From NCBI RefSeq assembly GCF_016623615.1, contig NZ_JAEHFX010000008.1:1-64000 (forward strand): 64,000 nt of DNA, read 5' to 3'. The translations under genes and the position numbers were made by a program. Below, piece after piece: positions 36,558 through 46,025 of this stretch. The stretch comes from Adhaeribacter terrigena (GTDB lineage: Bacteria > Bacteroidota > Bacteroidia > Cytophagales > Hymenobacteraceae). Numbering within the stretch: the first letter of the stretch is position 1; every line of letters starts with the position of its first letter. The notes under the pieces were generated by a model that saw only the letters and a list, made by a program, of their open reading frames with translations, ran no database searches and was not told the origin of the DNA.

Positions 36558-36588
36558 TAGTTTTCAGGCCTGAAACCATAGCGTTTTT
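36558..36588 (-). repeat. dispersed intergenic repeat copy
   Basis: On the minus strand: AAAAACGCTATGGTTTC, 7 nt, GAAAACTA, just after the 34664 gene. Confidence 0.7.
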
Positions 36589-36677
36589 GATCACTGATTT
36601 TACGGATCAGTGGATTTCGCTGATTTGTTTATTTATGCCGATATCTGAAGAAAGCTTCTCAGCCAGTTATTTTGTTC

Positions 36678-36709
36678 CTGACTTTTTAACCGCAGAATCC
36701 TACCGTTTT
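36678..36709 (-). repeat. dispersed repeat copy overlapping a gene end
   Basis: On the minus strand: GAAAACGGTAGGATTC, 7 nt, AAAAAGTCAG. It covers the last codons of the 36700-38997 gene, whose C-terminus (TLRKR) is partly encoded by flanking repeat sequence. Confidence 0.7.
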
Positions 36710-38997
36710 CTAAGTGTAACGTACCTTAAATATGAAGCTGGAAGGTTGTTTCTGAATAAGATCTGTTGCTTGCCAAAGTAAAAATAAACATCAGTTTTTA
36801 CCGGGCGCAGCAGCAGGTTATCGAGGGTGGCTTTTTTGCTTTTGGTGCTGATGGTAAGCTTCATTTTGCCGGCCGGAACGTTGAATACGTGGCTGCTGAA
36901 AAGCCAATTGTTCCAGACTTCAGTTGATGCATTGAAATAAATTTTTTCTTCGCGCAGTACTTCGCTGGCCTGGTTTTTAACTTCCAGCGTTAACGAAGGC
37001 ATGTTTGGCGTAAGCGCCGAAGCCCAACCCGAAAATTCGTACGTTTCGCCTCCGGCCGCAACCGTTAGTAAGGTATCGATCAGGATCGTTTTGCGTTCTT
37101 TTAAAGCTAAAGCGCCTTTCCCGAACATGCCATTTCCTTCGTTTCCGGCAAAATCTTTCCTAATCACGATGCCTTCTGAATCAGAAATAAACATGCCGGC
37201 TTTTTGCTGCAAATCTTCGGGTAAAGTTTTATTCGTATTCCGGGAGGCGTACAAACTATCGAGCGGAAGCCGGTACAAACTGTAGGCTTTTTGTTTTGTG
37301 ATCAGGCTGGCTTTTTTTACCAGATTCGCTTCGGCGGGTTCTAAAGAATCGGGTACAACGAGCAGCAGCAAGGGTTTTTGGGAAGGATATTTTTCCAGGA
37401 TCGCCTTTGGGGTGAACGGACTGCTGAGCAGTTGCAGTTGCTGTAGAGCTTGGTTCAGTGAGGTGCGCGAAAGCAGGTTGGCGGCAATGGGCAGGCCGGT
37501 GTGCAGCGAGGCGCGCATGGCTTCGTTGGCGGCTTCGGGGTTGCGGAAAATGGTGATCTTTTCGGAACCTACGTTAAAATACGGCAGCGGTAAAATGGCC
37601 TGAAAATCGTCCGGTTTCAGGTTATGCTTTTGCAGGAGTTGGGTATAGTTGCCGGTTTCGCCGTTGAAATTGGCCGCCACGCGGTTCTCTTTTATGGTTA
37701 CAGCTTTTTGGTGCACGTTATTGATCGCTTCGAAAGCCCAGAAAGCCAGCAGAATTCCGGGGATTGCAAAAGCTAAAACCGGTTTACGCTGCAACCGGAA
37801 ACGGCGCGCTAACTGGAAAAGGTAATAAGCCGCGTAAACCGAGAAAATGTAATAGAAGATCCAGGCAAAACGGCCGATAGAACGGAATTGCTTCAGCGGC
37901 GGAACAATATCCAGAATGCCTTCCAGGCCCCATTTAATAGGAATAGCGAGCGCAAAAAGCAGCACCAGCACCGAGGCCCACAAACCAACCCGCAGTGGCG
38001 CAGGCAAAGCCGGTCGGAAAATGCGTTTCCAGAGTTTGCGTTTCCCGAATTTAAAGAATTTAAAAAGGGTAAGCAGCAACACCACAAAAGCCGCCTGGCC
38101 CAGATAGGCATAACCTTCCCAGATCACTTCTTTATCACCGAAAACCGCTTGCCAAGGTTTTTGCAAAGGTGCTTCCTGCGGAAAAAATAAAGCTTTGAAA
38201 CTGGTGCGGTACGCCGTGAAACCATAAGGCGATTCCGGGCGGTCCGGAACCGGGTCGGTGAGCTTCATGTAAACCTGGAAAACCAGTAACGGTATCAGAA
38301 CGGCCGCTAAAAGTCCGATGAAAAGCTTACTGTTAATTTTCTGAATTTTCTTTTCCTGGAAGTAATAGACCAGCAAATAAGAAACGAGCAAAAGCAGGTT
38401 TATCAGCGCATAATATGGGTGAATTAACACCGCAAGCAAACCGGTAAGCGCATAAACCACGTACCAGATGATCGCTTTCGGAGCCCGGAAAATGCGAATG
38501 ATAAGGTACCAGAACATCGGGATCATGAAGGTGTAACCCAACGCGTAATGCGCCCGGATGCGGAAAAGCTGCGGCGATAAAAACGCTATGATAATGGCTG
38601 CCAAAACTGCGTACCAGACCGGAAGTTTTATTTCCCTTAAGATCAGGAAAAGGAAAACCGCACAAGCCACGATCCCGAAAAGCATAATGCCGTTGTAAAT
38701 GCCGATAGTATGGCCGGCAACGGGCGCAAAGTGCTGGTTTATGAGGTTAAGCAGTACGGCAAAAAGCGGCTGGTTATCGGTGTAGGTTATGTGTTCGCCG
38801 AAGGGGAAATTAAGCCCTGAAAACCATAAGCCCTGATCGTATTTAATGAAATAAGCGGCGGTATAGTAGTTTTTGGTGCCATCTTCGAGGTAGCCGAACA
38901 TGTATTGACCGGGCTGCAGCAATACATTTCCGAAAAGCAGCCATAATAACGCCAGGCTCAGCAAAATTACTATTGGTACGGCTATCCGGTTTTTCAT
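36700..38997 (-). CDS. polytopic GT-C-like membrane protein, NYPFGE/YTDN family (copy 2)
   Basis: A 765-aa paralog of the 43731 gene. It has an N-terminal helix, then loop 1 with EDGTKNYYTAAYF and NFPFGEHITYTDNQPLF, about ten membrane segments up to about residue 425, an extracytoplasmic region with DFQAILPLPYFNVGSEK, and a C-terminal beta-rich domain (about 625-745) resembling a carbohydrate-binding jelly roll. The last part reads LLLRPVKTDVYFYFGKQQ, as in its paralog. A sugar transferase or glycan-modifying role fits the neighbourhood but is inference. Confidence 0.72.
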   Translation of the reverse strand: MKNRIAVPIVILLSLALLWLLFGNVLLQPGQYMFGYLEDGTKNYYTAAYFIKYDQGLWFSGLNFPFGEHITYTDNQPLFAVLLNLINQHFAPVAGHTIGIYNGIMLFGIVACAVFLFLILREIKLPVWYAVLAAIIIAFLSPQLFRIRAHYALGYTFMIPMFWYLIIRIFRAPKAIIWYVVYALTGLLAVLIHPYYALINLLLLVSYLLVYYFQEKKIQKINSKLFIGLLAAVLIPLLVFQVYMKLTDPVPDRPESPYGFTAYRTSFKALFFPQEAPLQKPWQAVFGDKEVIWEGYAYLGQAAFVVLLLTLFKFFKFGKRKLWKRIFRPALPAPLRVGLWASVLVLLFALAIPIKWGLEGILDIVPPLKQFRSIGRFAWIFYYIFSVYAAYYLFQLARRFRLQRKPVLAFAIPGILLAFWAFEAINNVHQKAVTIKENRVAANFNGETGNYTQLLQKHNLKPDDFQAILPLPYFNVGSEKITIFRNPEAANEAMRASLHTGLPIAANLLSRTSLNQALQQLQLLSSPFTPKAILEKYPSQKPLLLLVVPDSLEPAEANLVKKASLITKQKAYSLYRLPLDSLYASRNTNKTLPEDLQQKAGMFISDSEGIVIRKDFAGNEGNGMFGKGALALKERKTILIDTLLTVAAGGETYEFSGWASALTPNMPSLTLEVKNQASEVLREEKIYFNASTEVWNNWLFSSHVFNVPAGKMKLTISTKSKKATLDNLLLRPVKTDVYFYFGKQQILFRNNLPASYLRYVTLRKR

Positions 38998-39093
38998 TGC
39001 AGCAGTGTTTTCGGGTTTTTAAGGCAGTTTTCCTACCATTTTCGGCTTATATAGAGTATAGAAGGCGAAGGATGCATAACCAAAGTTTGCCTG

Positions 39094-39576
39094 TTATACT
39101 TGGTTAGGTGCCGTTCTATTTCTTTGTATGTTTAGAATCATTTTATGGTAAGGAGTATAGGTTAATATAAGCTCACTACCTTTATCTATACTTCCCTTTA
39201 TTTCTTCGTCATCATCAAAGTCACTTTCTTTAACTTCTAACTCATTGTTCATTAGGTAGATTTTACCTTCCTTACTTTTCTTTATCTTATTGACAGTCGC
39301 TACTTGAATAATCTTTATCCCTCTTTCAAAGTCCTGCTTCAACCTATTCTTTGGTTTTTCAAATACATTGTACCAGGTATAGATGATAATCAGGGAAGTC
39401 CCCACCGTCATTAGCATCGTATCATTTAGGGAAAATCCTATTACGAGGTGTCCAAATAATACACCAAGTGCGGTAATTAAAGCACCCATTTTAAGAGTTT
39501 TAGCGGCAAAATTTTTATAAAAGTCAATTGCCTCTTTAATGAAGAGTAATTCTTCTTGAGTAAGTTTTTTTTCCAT
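39094..39576 (-). CDS. A+T-rich orphan gene: 160-aa two-TM protein
   Basis: The protein has a short N-terminal helical region, two hydrophobic helices (about 30-48 and 54-70) and a C-terminal charged cytoplasmic part (about 75-160) with an acidic patch (ESDFDDDEEIKGSIDKGSE). No family recognised. The coding sequence is visibly more A+T-rich than the genes on either side. The 9-mer AGGTGCCGT (39106-39114, inside its 3' end) recurs in inverse at 39584-39592 just upstream of its start. This suggests a separately acquired gene. Confidence 0.65.
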   Translation of the reverse strand: MEKKLTQEELLFIKEAIDFYKNFAAKTLKMGALITALGVLFGHLVIGFSLNDTMLMTVGTSLIIIYTWYNVFEKPKNRLKQDFERGIKIIQVATVNKIKKSKEGKIYLMNNELEVKESDFDDDEEIKGSIDKGSELILTYTPYHKMILNIQRNRTAPNQV

Positions 39577-39605
39577 AGCTTACACGGCACCTATATGAGG
39601 ACTTT

Positions 39606-41123
39606 CTATTTAAAAATTACCGGTTCTTCAGCCGGCGTACCGGGCTTGCGCTTCAGAATTAAAATAAAATTCTGGTGGTAGATCTGTTCCCAGTTCGGCG
39701 AAGCCTGCAATTTTTCAACCCGGTGCAAAAGGCTCAGTTCCGCTTTATCGGTGATTTTCTCCGGGTATTCGTTTTGCAGGTACATCACGTATTCTGAGTT
39801 TCCAACAAAGGGCAGTTCAAAAACAAAATCGCGGTTGGCCAGGTGCGGTACAAAAACCGGCGAAGCACTTACCGGAACGCCGTCCGGAATGAGTTTTAAA
39901 GCCTGGTATGCCTCCGACACATCGAAAAAGCGGCGGTAATGTTTCTTCTTGTAGAACTGCATGGCCGGCCGGTCCAGGCAACAGCTGATTCGGGTGTCGA
40001 AACTCCGGAAAGTAGCCGCAATAGTAAGCACCAGCACGAACAAAGCTACCAAAACCCGGCGCTGCGCCGAAAACCAACCCAACGTAGCAGCAAGGGCGAA
40101 ATTGATAACGGGCACATACTCAATAGAATACTGATAGTTTATGCCCCAGGCTAAAGCGTGGTTACTGAATAATTTCTGCGCGTAGATGGGAATGAGCATG
40201 AGCAGGTAAGCCGGTTGCAAAAGTAGCGACCAACCACCCGAAGCAACGATCATGGCGTGTAATTCGGTTTTAGCCCAGTCGTTTTCCGGTTCCGGGGTAT
40301 GGTTTATGAAAAGCAGTTTTATGATCCGCCACGGGTTGGTAAGCGAATTGGTAATGATCTCCGAAAAACCATTGCCGAGCACGGCGTATTTGTTCACATA
40401 ATCGTAGCTGCGATCGCCAACGGCCAAGGCCGGCACTATAAATTTAACTACCACCACAAAATAAACGGCCGCTACCAGGGCATAAACTAAGGCGCGTTTC
40501 AGTTGCGGTTTACTCCGGAAATACATCAAGCCCAAGCCTAAACTCAGAAAAATAGCCCACAAAGCCATGTTCTCCTTGCTGATGAGAATTACGGCAAAGA
40601 AGATGCTTGCTTTGAGCCATTTCCGGCGGTGGAAATAAAGAAAGAACCACGGCACCATCATGGCGGCAATAATATTATCGTGGTAATCGTAAGCCAGCGC
40701 CGAATAAATGCCCCAGATACTCAGAAAATGCAGCAGCAGGATAAAACTCAGCAAGGGTTTGCCAAATTTGAGCAAATGGAACCGGTACGCGCCAACGGCT
40801 CCGAAAATAATGGCCACGATCTGGAAAACGAGTAAAGTATAAGAACCAAAAAGCCGGTAAAAAAGCGAGAACGGAATGTGGAGCAGCGTAAAATGGTCGC
40901 TGAGAATGTTCTGGTAAAGTTTTACGGTATTGTCGTTCCAGCGGAAGTGGGCATAATCGTAAACCGCATTGTTAAAAAGGCCCAGATCGTAGGCGTAGGT
41001 GCGGAAAAAGTAATGATTGCCCAGCGAAAGCAGCGAAAAGCAGATGCCGAAAAATGCCAGGATACCGATTAAAATGCGCCGCTGGTGTTTCTCGGAAAAA
41101 GCCTCAAGTTTCGAAAATCTCAT
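39606..41123 (-). CDS. DUF2079 polytopic membrane protein
   Basis: A 505-aa membrane protein with about ten hydrophobic segments. It matches DUF2079 in layout: an N-terminal helix, then FFRTYAYDLGLFNNAVYDY, the loop HFTLLHIPFSLFYRLFGSY and LAYDYHDNIIAAMMVPWFF. DUF2079 belongs to the GT-C-like superfamily; no reaction has been shown to my knowledge. It is encoded 58 bp downstream of a GT2 gene on the same strand, consistent with a pair that uses polyprenyl-phosphate sugar. Confidence 0.82.
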   Translation of the reverse strand: MRFSKLEAFSEKHQRRILIGILAFFGICFSLLSLGNHYFFRTYAYDLGLFNNAVYDYAHFRWNDNTVKLYQNILSDHFTLLHIPFSLFYRLFGSYTLLVFQIVAIIFGAVGAYRFHLLKFGKPLLSFILLLHFLSIWGIYSALAYDYHDNIIAAMMVPWFFLYFHRRKWLKASIFFAVILISKENMALWAIFLSLGLGLMYFRSKPQLKRALVYALVAAVYFVVVVKFIVPALAVGDRSYDYVNKYAVLGNGFSEIITNSLTNPWRIIKLLFINHTPEPENDWAKTELHAMIVASGGWSLLLQPAYLLMLIPIYAQKLFSNHALAWGINYQYSIEYVPVINFALAATLGWFSAQRRVLVALFVLVLTIAATFRSFDTRISCCLDRPAMQFYKKKHYRRFFDVSEAYQALKLIPDGVPVSASPVFVPHLANRDFVFELPFVGNSEYVMYLQNEYPEKITDKAELSLLHRVEKLQASPNWEQIYHQNFILILKRKPGTPAEEPVIFK

Positions 41124-41181
41124 TTGAAAAACGGTATCGGGGAAGCAGTGAAAACCGGAAGGCTGCGTGCCGGAAAACGGG

Positions 41182-41901
41182 TTAGAAAAAACGTTTCATA
41201 AAGATCTTGCCAAAGCTGTAGCCTTCTTCCAGCAGAATTTTTGAATTCATTTTGGAGAAAACAATGCCGGGGCGAAGCGTAACTTTCAGGCCTTTAATGC
41301 GCAGGTTCTTTTGTTTATTGGCTTCAAACAAAAACTCCAGGTCAAAAAGGTAACGGTCTATGGTGGTTTTCAGGAAAGTTGCGCGGCCTTTGCGGTTAAA
41401 GCCTTTCAGGCCGGCCTGGGTATCGTTTACGGGCAGCGAAAGCATTTTTTTAGCAAAAAACCGTAGCGTTTTGCTGATCTTGACCCGGGTAGGCGGCACG
41501 CTGGCATAATATTCTTCGTCGCGGATTCCCACCACAATATCGGCTTCCTTGTTGCGCAGCGCTTCGTAAACGCGCATAAAACTTTCTTCGGTATACGGGA
41601 AATCGATGTCGGTATAAATGCAGTATTCGTGTTTGGTTTGCAGCACGCCTTCGCGCAGCGCGTGCCCTTTGCCTTCGTTCTGGGTGTAATGAATGTAGTT
41701 TAAAAACGCTATGTTTTTACGCAGAAAAACCAGGTCTTCGTCGGTTACGCCTTTGCTGGAGCCATCGTTTACCAGGTATACATGCAGCTCGGTTGCGGGC
41801 AAACGCTGGCGCAGGCTGTTCACGTTGTTTACCAGATTCTGGGCCCAGTTCGGTATCGGGTTGTAACAGGGAAGTACGATATCTAAAGCGTGGGCAGGCA
41901 T
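41182..41901 (-). CDS. GT2 glycosyltransferase (dolichyl-phosphate-sugar synthase-like)
   Basis: A 239-aa single GT-A domain protein: IVLPCYNP near residue 8, LVNDGSSKG at about 43-51, the acidic YTDIDFPYTEE where DxD is expected (about 95-105), and DTQAGLKGF at about 160. There is no transmembrane helix. The family makes polyprenyl-phosphate sugars or acts on lipid acceptors. Two segments, KTLRFFAKKML and RKNIAFLNYI, are encoded by sequence that matches the dispersed repeat (41442-41474 and 41701-41730), an unusual feature. Confidence 0.88.
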   Translation of the reverse strand: MPAHALDIVLPCYNPIPNWAQNLVNNVNSLRQRLPATELHVYLVNDGSSKGVTDEDLVFLRKNIAFLNYIHYTQNEGKGHALREGVLQTKHEYCIYTDIDFPYTEESFMRVYEALRNKEADIVVGIRDEEYYASVPPTRVKISKTLRFFAKKMLSLPVNDTQAGLKGFNRKGRATFLKTTIDRYLFDLEFLFEANKQKNLRIKGLKVTLRPGIVFSKMNSKILLEEGYSFGKIFMKRFF

Positions 41902-42154
41902 TCGGTAAAATAATAGTAGCGTAACAATTTGTTAAAAGAACCGCAAAGATAGCACAAAAACCAAACACTGCAGGCAAACTCCCCGAAATCTTGCGGCTTC
42001 TGAAAGCGGAACTTCCGGGAAATTGCGACTGGAAAAACAGCAGGCGAAGCGAACGAAAGGCGGGTAATTAAAGCTTTGTGCGGCGGTTCAAGGTGGTTTT
42101 TTCGGCGGCAGTATATTCAGTCTGAGCAGCTCAATGGCTGGCTACGCCGGTTGG

Positions 42155-43471
42155 TTATGTTATTTGTTTTTCGCGGATCACAAAATTCTCCTGGCGATCT
42201 AAAACTATTCGGCTGACCATAAAGCAGGATAATAGTACCGGCAGCGCCGTTAAATAAATATAGGGCACCTGCATAAAAGCATAAAAAACGCTTAAGTATA
42301 ATTTCAGGCTTATGAGCAGAAAAATGCGGTAATCAATTCGTGTCCGGTATTTCATATAAACCCAGCCGCTGACTATTACCGTTAATAAAGACATGATGAT
42401 CATGGTAATTCTTAAGGCACGGATCCGCTCCGCCAGTTCCCAGTCAAGGAATTTATGAAAGTAAACCGCCAAGCCTATTCCGTTATATAAGTGCATGGGC
42501 TGCTGCTTTTCATTCATGTGCAGCCATTCTCCTACAGCCGCTCCACTGTACATTTGCTGGGCTTTTATAAAAATAGACCAGTCTTTCGATAAAAACGGGA
42601 TTACGTAAATGGCTACAATTCCCAGCATTACCAAACCGGCAGTAACGAGGGCTCTTTTGCGGCTTTCATCAAAAAATAAGATCAGAAAATAAAGCGGCAA
42701 CCAGAAAACAAAGGAAAACCGCGATAAGATACACAGCACAATACCGATTGCTCTTAAAACCGGAGACTTTACAAAAATGCCGGTGGCCAGAATAAAGTAA
42801 TAACCAAAGATCAGTATTTCTATGGTATACCCAAACGTAGCAGGGTCGGTGCGGAGCAGGCTTAAAATTGCCGCCAGCGGAAGAAGGGCTTTTAAAAGCA
42901 GCTCGGAAGGGCTTTTTGCATGACTGGCTACCAATACCCAGTAACCTGCAAACCCGGCCAATAAAACCATGCCCGCCATTAACCGGTAGTCTATGCCTAA
43001 CCAGTGTGCTGCTACAGATGGAAGCCACTGCATGGGCAGGTAATTCGGGAATATTTCCCAACCAAAGTCTGAAAAAGGAACATACACAAACTCATCTGCC
43101 AGAAAACGCCGCACATACACCTGCAAGGCGGGTATTACGTCGGAGAACTTTGGGTCGATGGCAAAACTGGCAATAATTATTTTTAACTCTTTTATGAAGA
43201 TCAGGCCGGTTGTAAAAGCTACAATAGCCGTAAGGGCGATCTTAGCAGTAAAGTTGGATTTATAATATTGTAGCAGGGGCGCAACCGGCCGGTCGAGCTG
43301 GATCTTGAAGCAGGCAATGGATAAAGCCACGGAAAAGAAAAGGAATAAGACCGGGCTTAAAAGCACGCCGAATTTATTGCGCCAGTAAGTAATCAGGAGA
43401 AGTTCAAACGTAAATAAAGCGCAGATCAGGGTTGTTGCCTGCCAGGGCTGCGAAATAAAATTGTTTTTCAT
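42155..43471 (-). CDS. polytopic membrane protein, possible GT-C glycosyltransferase (438 aa)
   Basis: About ten hydrophobic segments; loop 1 contains an acidic-aromatic stretch (ADEFVYVPFSDFGWE), and the middle has FGYTIEILIFGYYFIL. The size and topology suggest a GT87- or GT-C-like enzyme, but no decisive motif is visible. It is in the same orientation as the neighbouring GT genes. A minus-strand -7-like box (TAGATTTG) lies at 43543-43550. Confidence 0.65.
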   Translation of the reverse strand: MKNNFISQPWQATTLICALFTFELLLITYWRNKFGVLLSPVLFLFFSVALSIACFKIQLDRPVAPLLQYYKSNFTAKIALTAIVAFTTGLIFIKELKIIIASFAIDPKFSDVIPALQVYVRRFLADEFVYVPFSDFGWEIFPNYLPMQWLPSVAAHWLGIDYRLMAGMVLLAGFAGYWVLVASHAKSPSELLLKALLPLAAILSLLRTDPATFGYTIEILIFGYYFILATGIFVKSPVLRAIGIVLCILSRFSFVFWLPLYFLILFFDESRKRALVTAGLVMLGIVAIYVIPFLSKDWSIFIKAQQMYSGAAVGEWLHMNEKQQPMHLYNGIGLAVYFHKFLDWELAERIRALRITMIIMSLLTVIVSGWVYMKYRTRIDYRIFLLISLKLYLSVFYAFMQVPYIYLTALPVLLSCFMVSRIVLDRQENFVIREKQIT

Positions 43472-43637
43472 AAAAAGAAGTTCTTCCGTTTGCTGTACAC
43501 AAACCGGCTTTGCAGTTCACTTCCTGCAAGGGCAGATAAAATACAAATCTAGTATATTATTCAAAGTTCGTGGCATCAGGATAACAAACAGACTACAACA
43601 AGCCAAAATGAACGGCTTATAAAGCGCTGATTTACCA

Positions 43638-43709
43638 GAAAACGGTAGGCTTTTAGCCTTAAAAAGTACAGGTGCTTTTACTTTTCCGGCCGGAAAGCAT
43701 AGTGTTTTT
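43638..43709. repeat. inverted pair of dispersed repeats
   Basis: A plus copy at 43638-43669 (GAAAACGGTAGGCTTTT, tail AAAAAGTAC) faces a minus copy at 43680-43709 (AAAAACACTATGCTTTC, tail GAAAAGT). The tails point at each other over a short spacer. Confidence 0.75.
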
Positions 43710-43730
43710 CCGACGGAGATCCTGGGGAAT

Positions 43731-45992
43731 TTATGGCTGATAAACCGGGTAATTGTTACGGATAAGCTGTTTCTGGTCTTCGGCGTAAAAATAGAACGGC
43801 TGTTTTACCGGCCTGATGATGAGCTCATCGGCCACAATATTTTTTCCTTCGGCAGTGATTTTAATGCGGTTCTGTGTGTTTTTTAGCCTGAAAGGGATCG
43901 TGGTTTTCAGCCAGTCTTTATAAATTTCGGTAGCGCCGCGCAGGTTCACACTTTGCTGGTTTACCACTTCGTGGCGGGCGTTTATTTCTTCCAGTTTTAT
44001 GGTTGGAATGCCAATGGCAGCCGTAGCATTTACCCACACCGAAAATTCATAAGTCAGGCTGTCGGAAGCGTTTGGCAAAATATTGTTGAATAAAACTGCC
44101 GGGCCGGTTTCAGCCGTAAGAGCGCCTTTCCGGTAAAGCCATTTAGCAGAATTTCTGTTGGAAAACGTCTCGTAAACCACATTGGCCGGTAAGAGTTGCA
44201 GCGCGTCTTTTGCGGGTTTTTCGGGCTCCCGGTATACCGTTTTTAAAGTCGCCAGCGGAAGCTCGTAAAGCGTAATATTTTTATAACGCGTCAGGAAAGC
44301 AGCTTTCTGCACCAGCCGTTTTTCGTAATCTTTTTCCGCCGAATCGGTTACCGTTATCAGGATCGGTTTCTGGTTGGGCAGCTGCGGTAAAAGTTCTTTC
44401 TGAATGGAATCGGAGCTTAATAACTGGGTACGCAGCAAAACCTGGTTTAAAGAGGTGCGCGCCAGCGAAGCCGTGCTTAACGGAATGCCGCTCTGGTAAG
44501 CACCTTTCATGGACTGGTACATGGTGCCGCCCCAGTTATGATAGCCGATCTTCTCGGAGCCATCGGAAAAATAGGGGATGGGAATGATCATCTGGAAGTC
44601 GGAAGCCTGGCGGTTAGCTTGCTTTAACAGGTCTGACAGGTGATAGGCTTCTTTGCCGTAAAACGCATTTGCCAGCTTGTTCATGTTTACGATATCAGCT
44701 TCCACTTTTAGTAAAACCAGTGCATCGGCCAGCCAAAGCAAAAGCATAAACGTGAGCCAGCCATTTGCCAGAAGCCGTTTTTTTCGGAGCTTCAGAAACC
44801 TGAAAATCTGGTAAATGGTGAAAATGCCAAATACGGTAAATACGTAATAATACAGCCACACAAAGCGGTGCAAAACCCGGAACTGCTTTAGCGGCGGCAG
44901 ATAATCGAGCAAATGCATCAGCCCGAAACGGAACGGAATAGCGGCGGCAAAAATTAAAATGAGGATGCCGGCCCATAAACCCATCTGCAAAAGCTTCGGC
45001 AAAACCGGATTTACAAGCTGCTTAAAATTGCCTTTCCGTAAATACCCGAAAGCCTTTAGCGCGGCCAGCAGCAGGCACAAAATAGTAGCCAGGCCAACAT
45101 AGCCAAAGTTCTGTTCCGCCGGAACCGGGGCGGGTGATACCGTTTTCAGAACTTCCGCCGCCAACGATTTTACCGGATAAAACAAGCCGGCAATATTGGC
45201 TTTACCTTCAATAAAATTACCGGGCGTTTCGGGGCGGTCGGTAATAGTATCGGTAAAGAAAAGGAAGGCTTTGAAAATGAGTAAGGGCAGTGTTGCGGCT
45301 AGGAGTAAGGCTGCAATTTGCTTCCAGTGAAAGCTTTTTTTCCGCCATTGCTGCACGGCAAACCAAAGCAGATGACCGGCCAGCAGCAAAACGCCCATGG
45401 GCAGGAAATATACGTGCACAAAACCGGCGGCCAGCAAAACCAGCAGCACCCAAACGTAACGACTAACCTTACCGGGGTTTTCGAATAAGCGGATGATCGT
45501 GAGCCAGATCGCCGGCAAAACCAAGGTGTTGGTTAAAGCATACTGGTGCGAAATGATGTAATGCTGCGGCGAAAGCAACACGATTAAAATTGCCCCTAAA
45601 ATGGCGTACCAGGCCGGCAGTAAACACTTGCGCAGAATGAAAAACAGTACCACCGCCGAGGCCAGCATGCTGAAAAAAACCAGGCCGTTTATGATGCCTG
45701 CCAGGTGGTTTTCGAGCGGAAAAAGATAGCGGTTTATGTAGCGGAGCGGAATGGAAAAAAGCGGCTGGTTATCGGTAAAAATAATGTGCTCGCCCCAAGG
45801 ATAATTCATGCCCGAAAAATGCAGGCCGGAATCGAATTTTACGTACCAGGCAAACGTGAACAGGCTTTTAATGCTGTCGCCCATCGTGCCGAAAAGGTAG
45901 CGGTTGGGGTGCAAAAAAACGTCGCCAAAAATAAGCGCCAGCAGGCCGGTAAGCAGCACAAGTAACAGTAAAATGGCCCGGCGGTCTGACAT
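43731..45992 (-). CDS. polytopic GT-C-like membrane protein, NYPFGE/YTDN family (copy 3)
   Basis: A 753-aa paralog of the 36700 gene, similar along its whole length. Loop 1 has GDSIKSLFTFAWYVKFD and NYPWGEHIIFTDNQPLF. About ten membrane segments follow, then DFQMIIPIPYFSDGSEK and a C-terminal beta domain (about 615-735) ending in LIIRPVKQPFYFYAED. The conserved C-terminal domain suggests binding of a carbohydrate on the outer side of the membrane. The reaction is unknown. Confidence 0.72.
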   Translation of the reverse strand: MSDRRAILLLLVLLTGLLALIFGDVFLHPNRYLFGTMGDSIKSLFTFAWYVKFDSGLHFSGMNYPWGEHIIFTDNQPLFSIPLRYINRYLFPLENHLAGIINGLVFFSMLASAVVLFFILRKCLLPAWYAILGAILIVLLSPQHYIISHQYALTNTLVLPAIWLTIIRLFENPGKVSRYVWVLLVLLAAGFVHVYFLPMGVLLLAGHLLWFAVQQWRKKSFHWKQIAALLLAATLPLLIFKAFLFFTDTITDRPETPGNFIEGKANIAGLFYPVKSLAAEVLKTVSPAPVPAEQNFGYVGLATILCLLLAALKAFGYLRKGNFKQLVNPVLPKLLQMGLWAGILILIFAAAIPFRFGLMHLLDYLPPLKQFRVLHRFVWLYYYVFTVFGIFTIYQIFRFLKLRKKRLLANGWLTFMLLLWLADALVLLKVEADIVNMNKLANAFYGKEAYHLSDLLKQANRQASDFQMIIPIPYFSDGSEKIGYHNWGGTMYQSMKGAYQSGIPLSTASLARTSLNQVLLRTQLLSSDSIQKELLPQLPNQKPILITVTDSAEKDYEKRLVQKAAFLTRYKNITLYELPLATLKTVYREPEKPAKDALQLLPANVVYETFSNRNSAKWLYRKGALTAETGPAVLFNNILPNASDSLTYEFSVWVNATAAIGIPTIKLEEINARHEVVNQQSVNLRGATEIYKDWLKTTIPFRLKNTQNRIKITAEGKNIVADELIIRPVKQPFYFYAEDQKQLIRNNYPVYQP

Positions 45993-46025
45993 TAAAAAAC
46001 GGGTGAAATGGTATAGGTTAAGATC

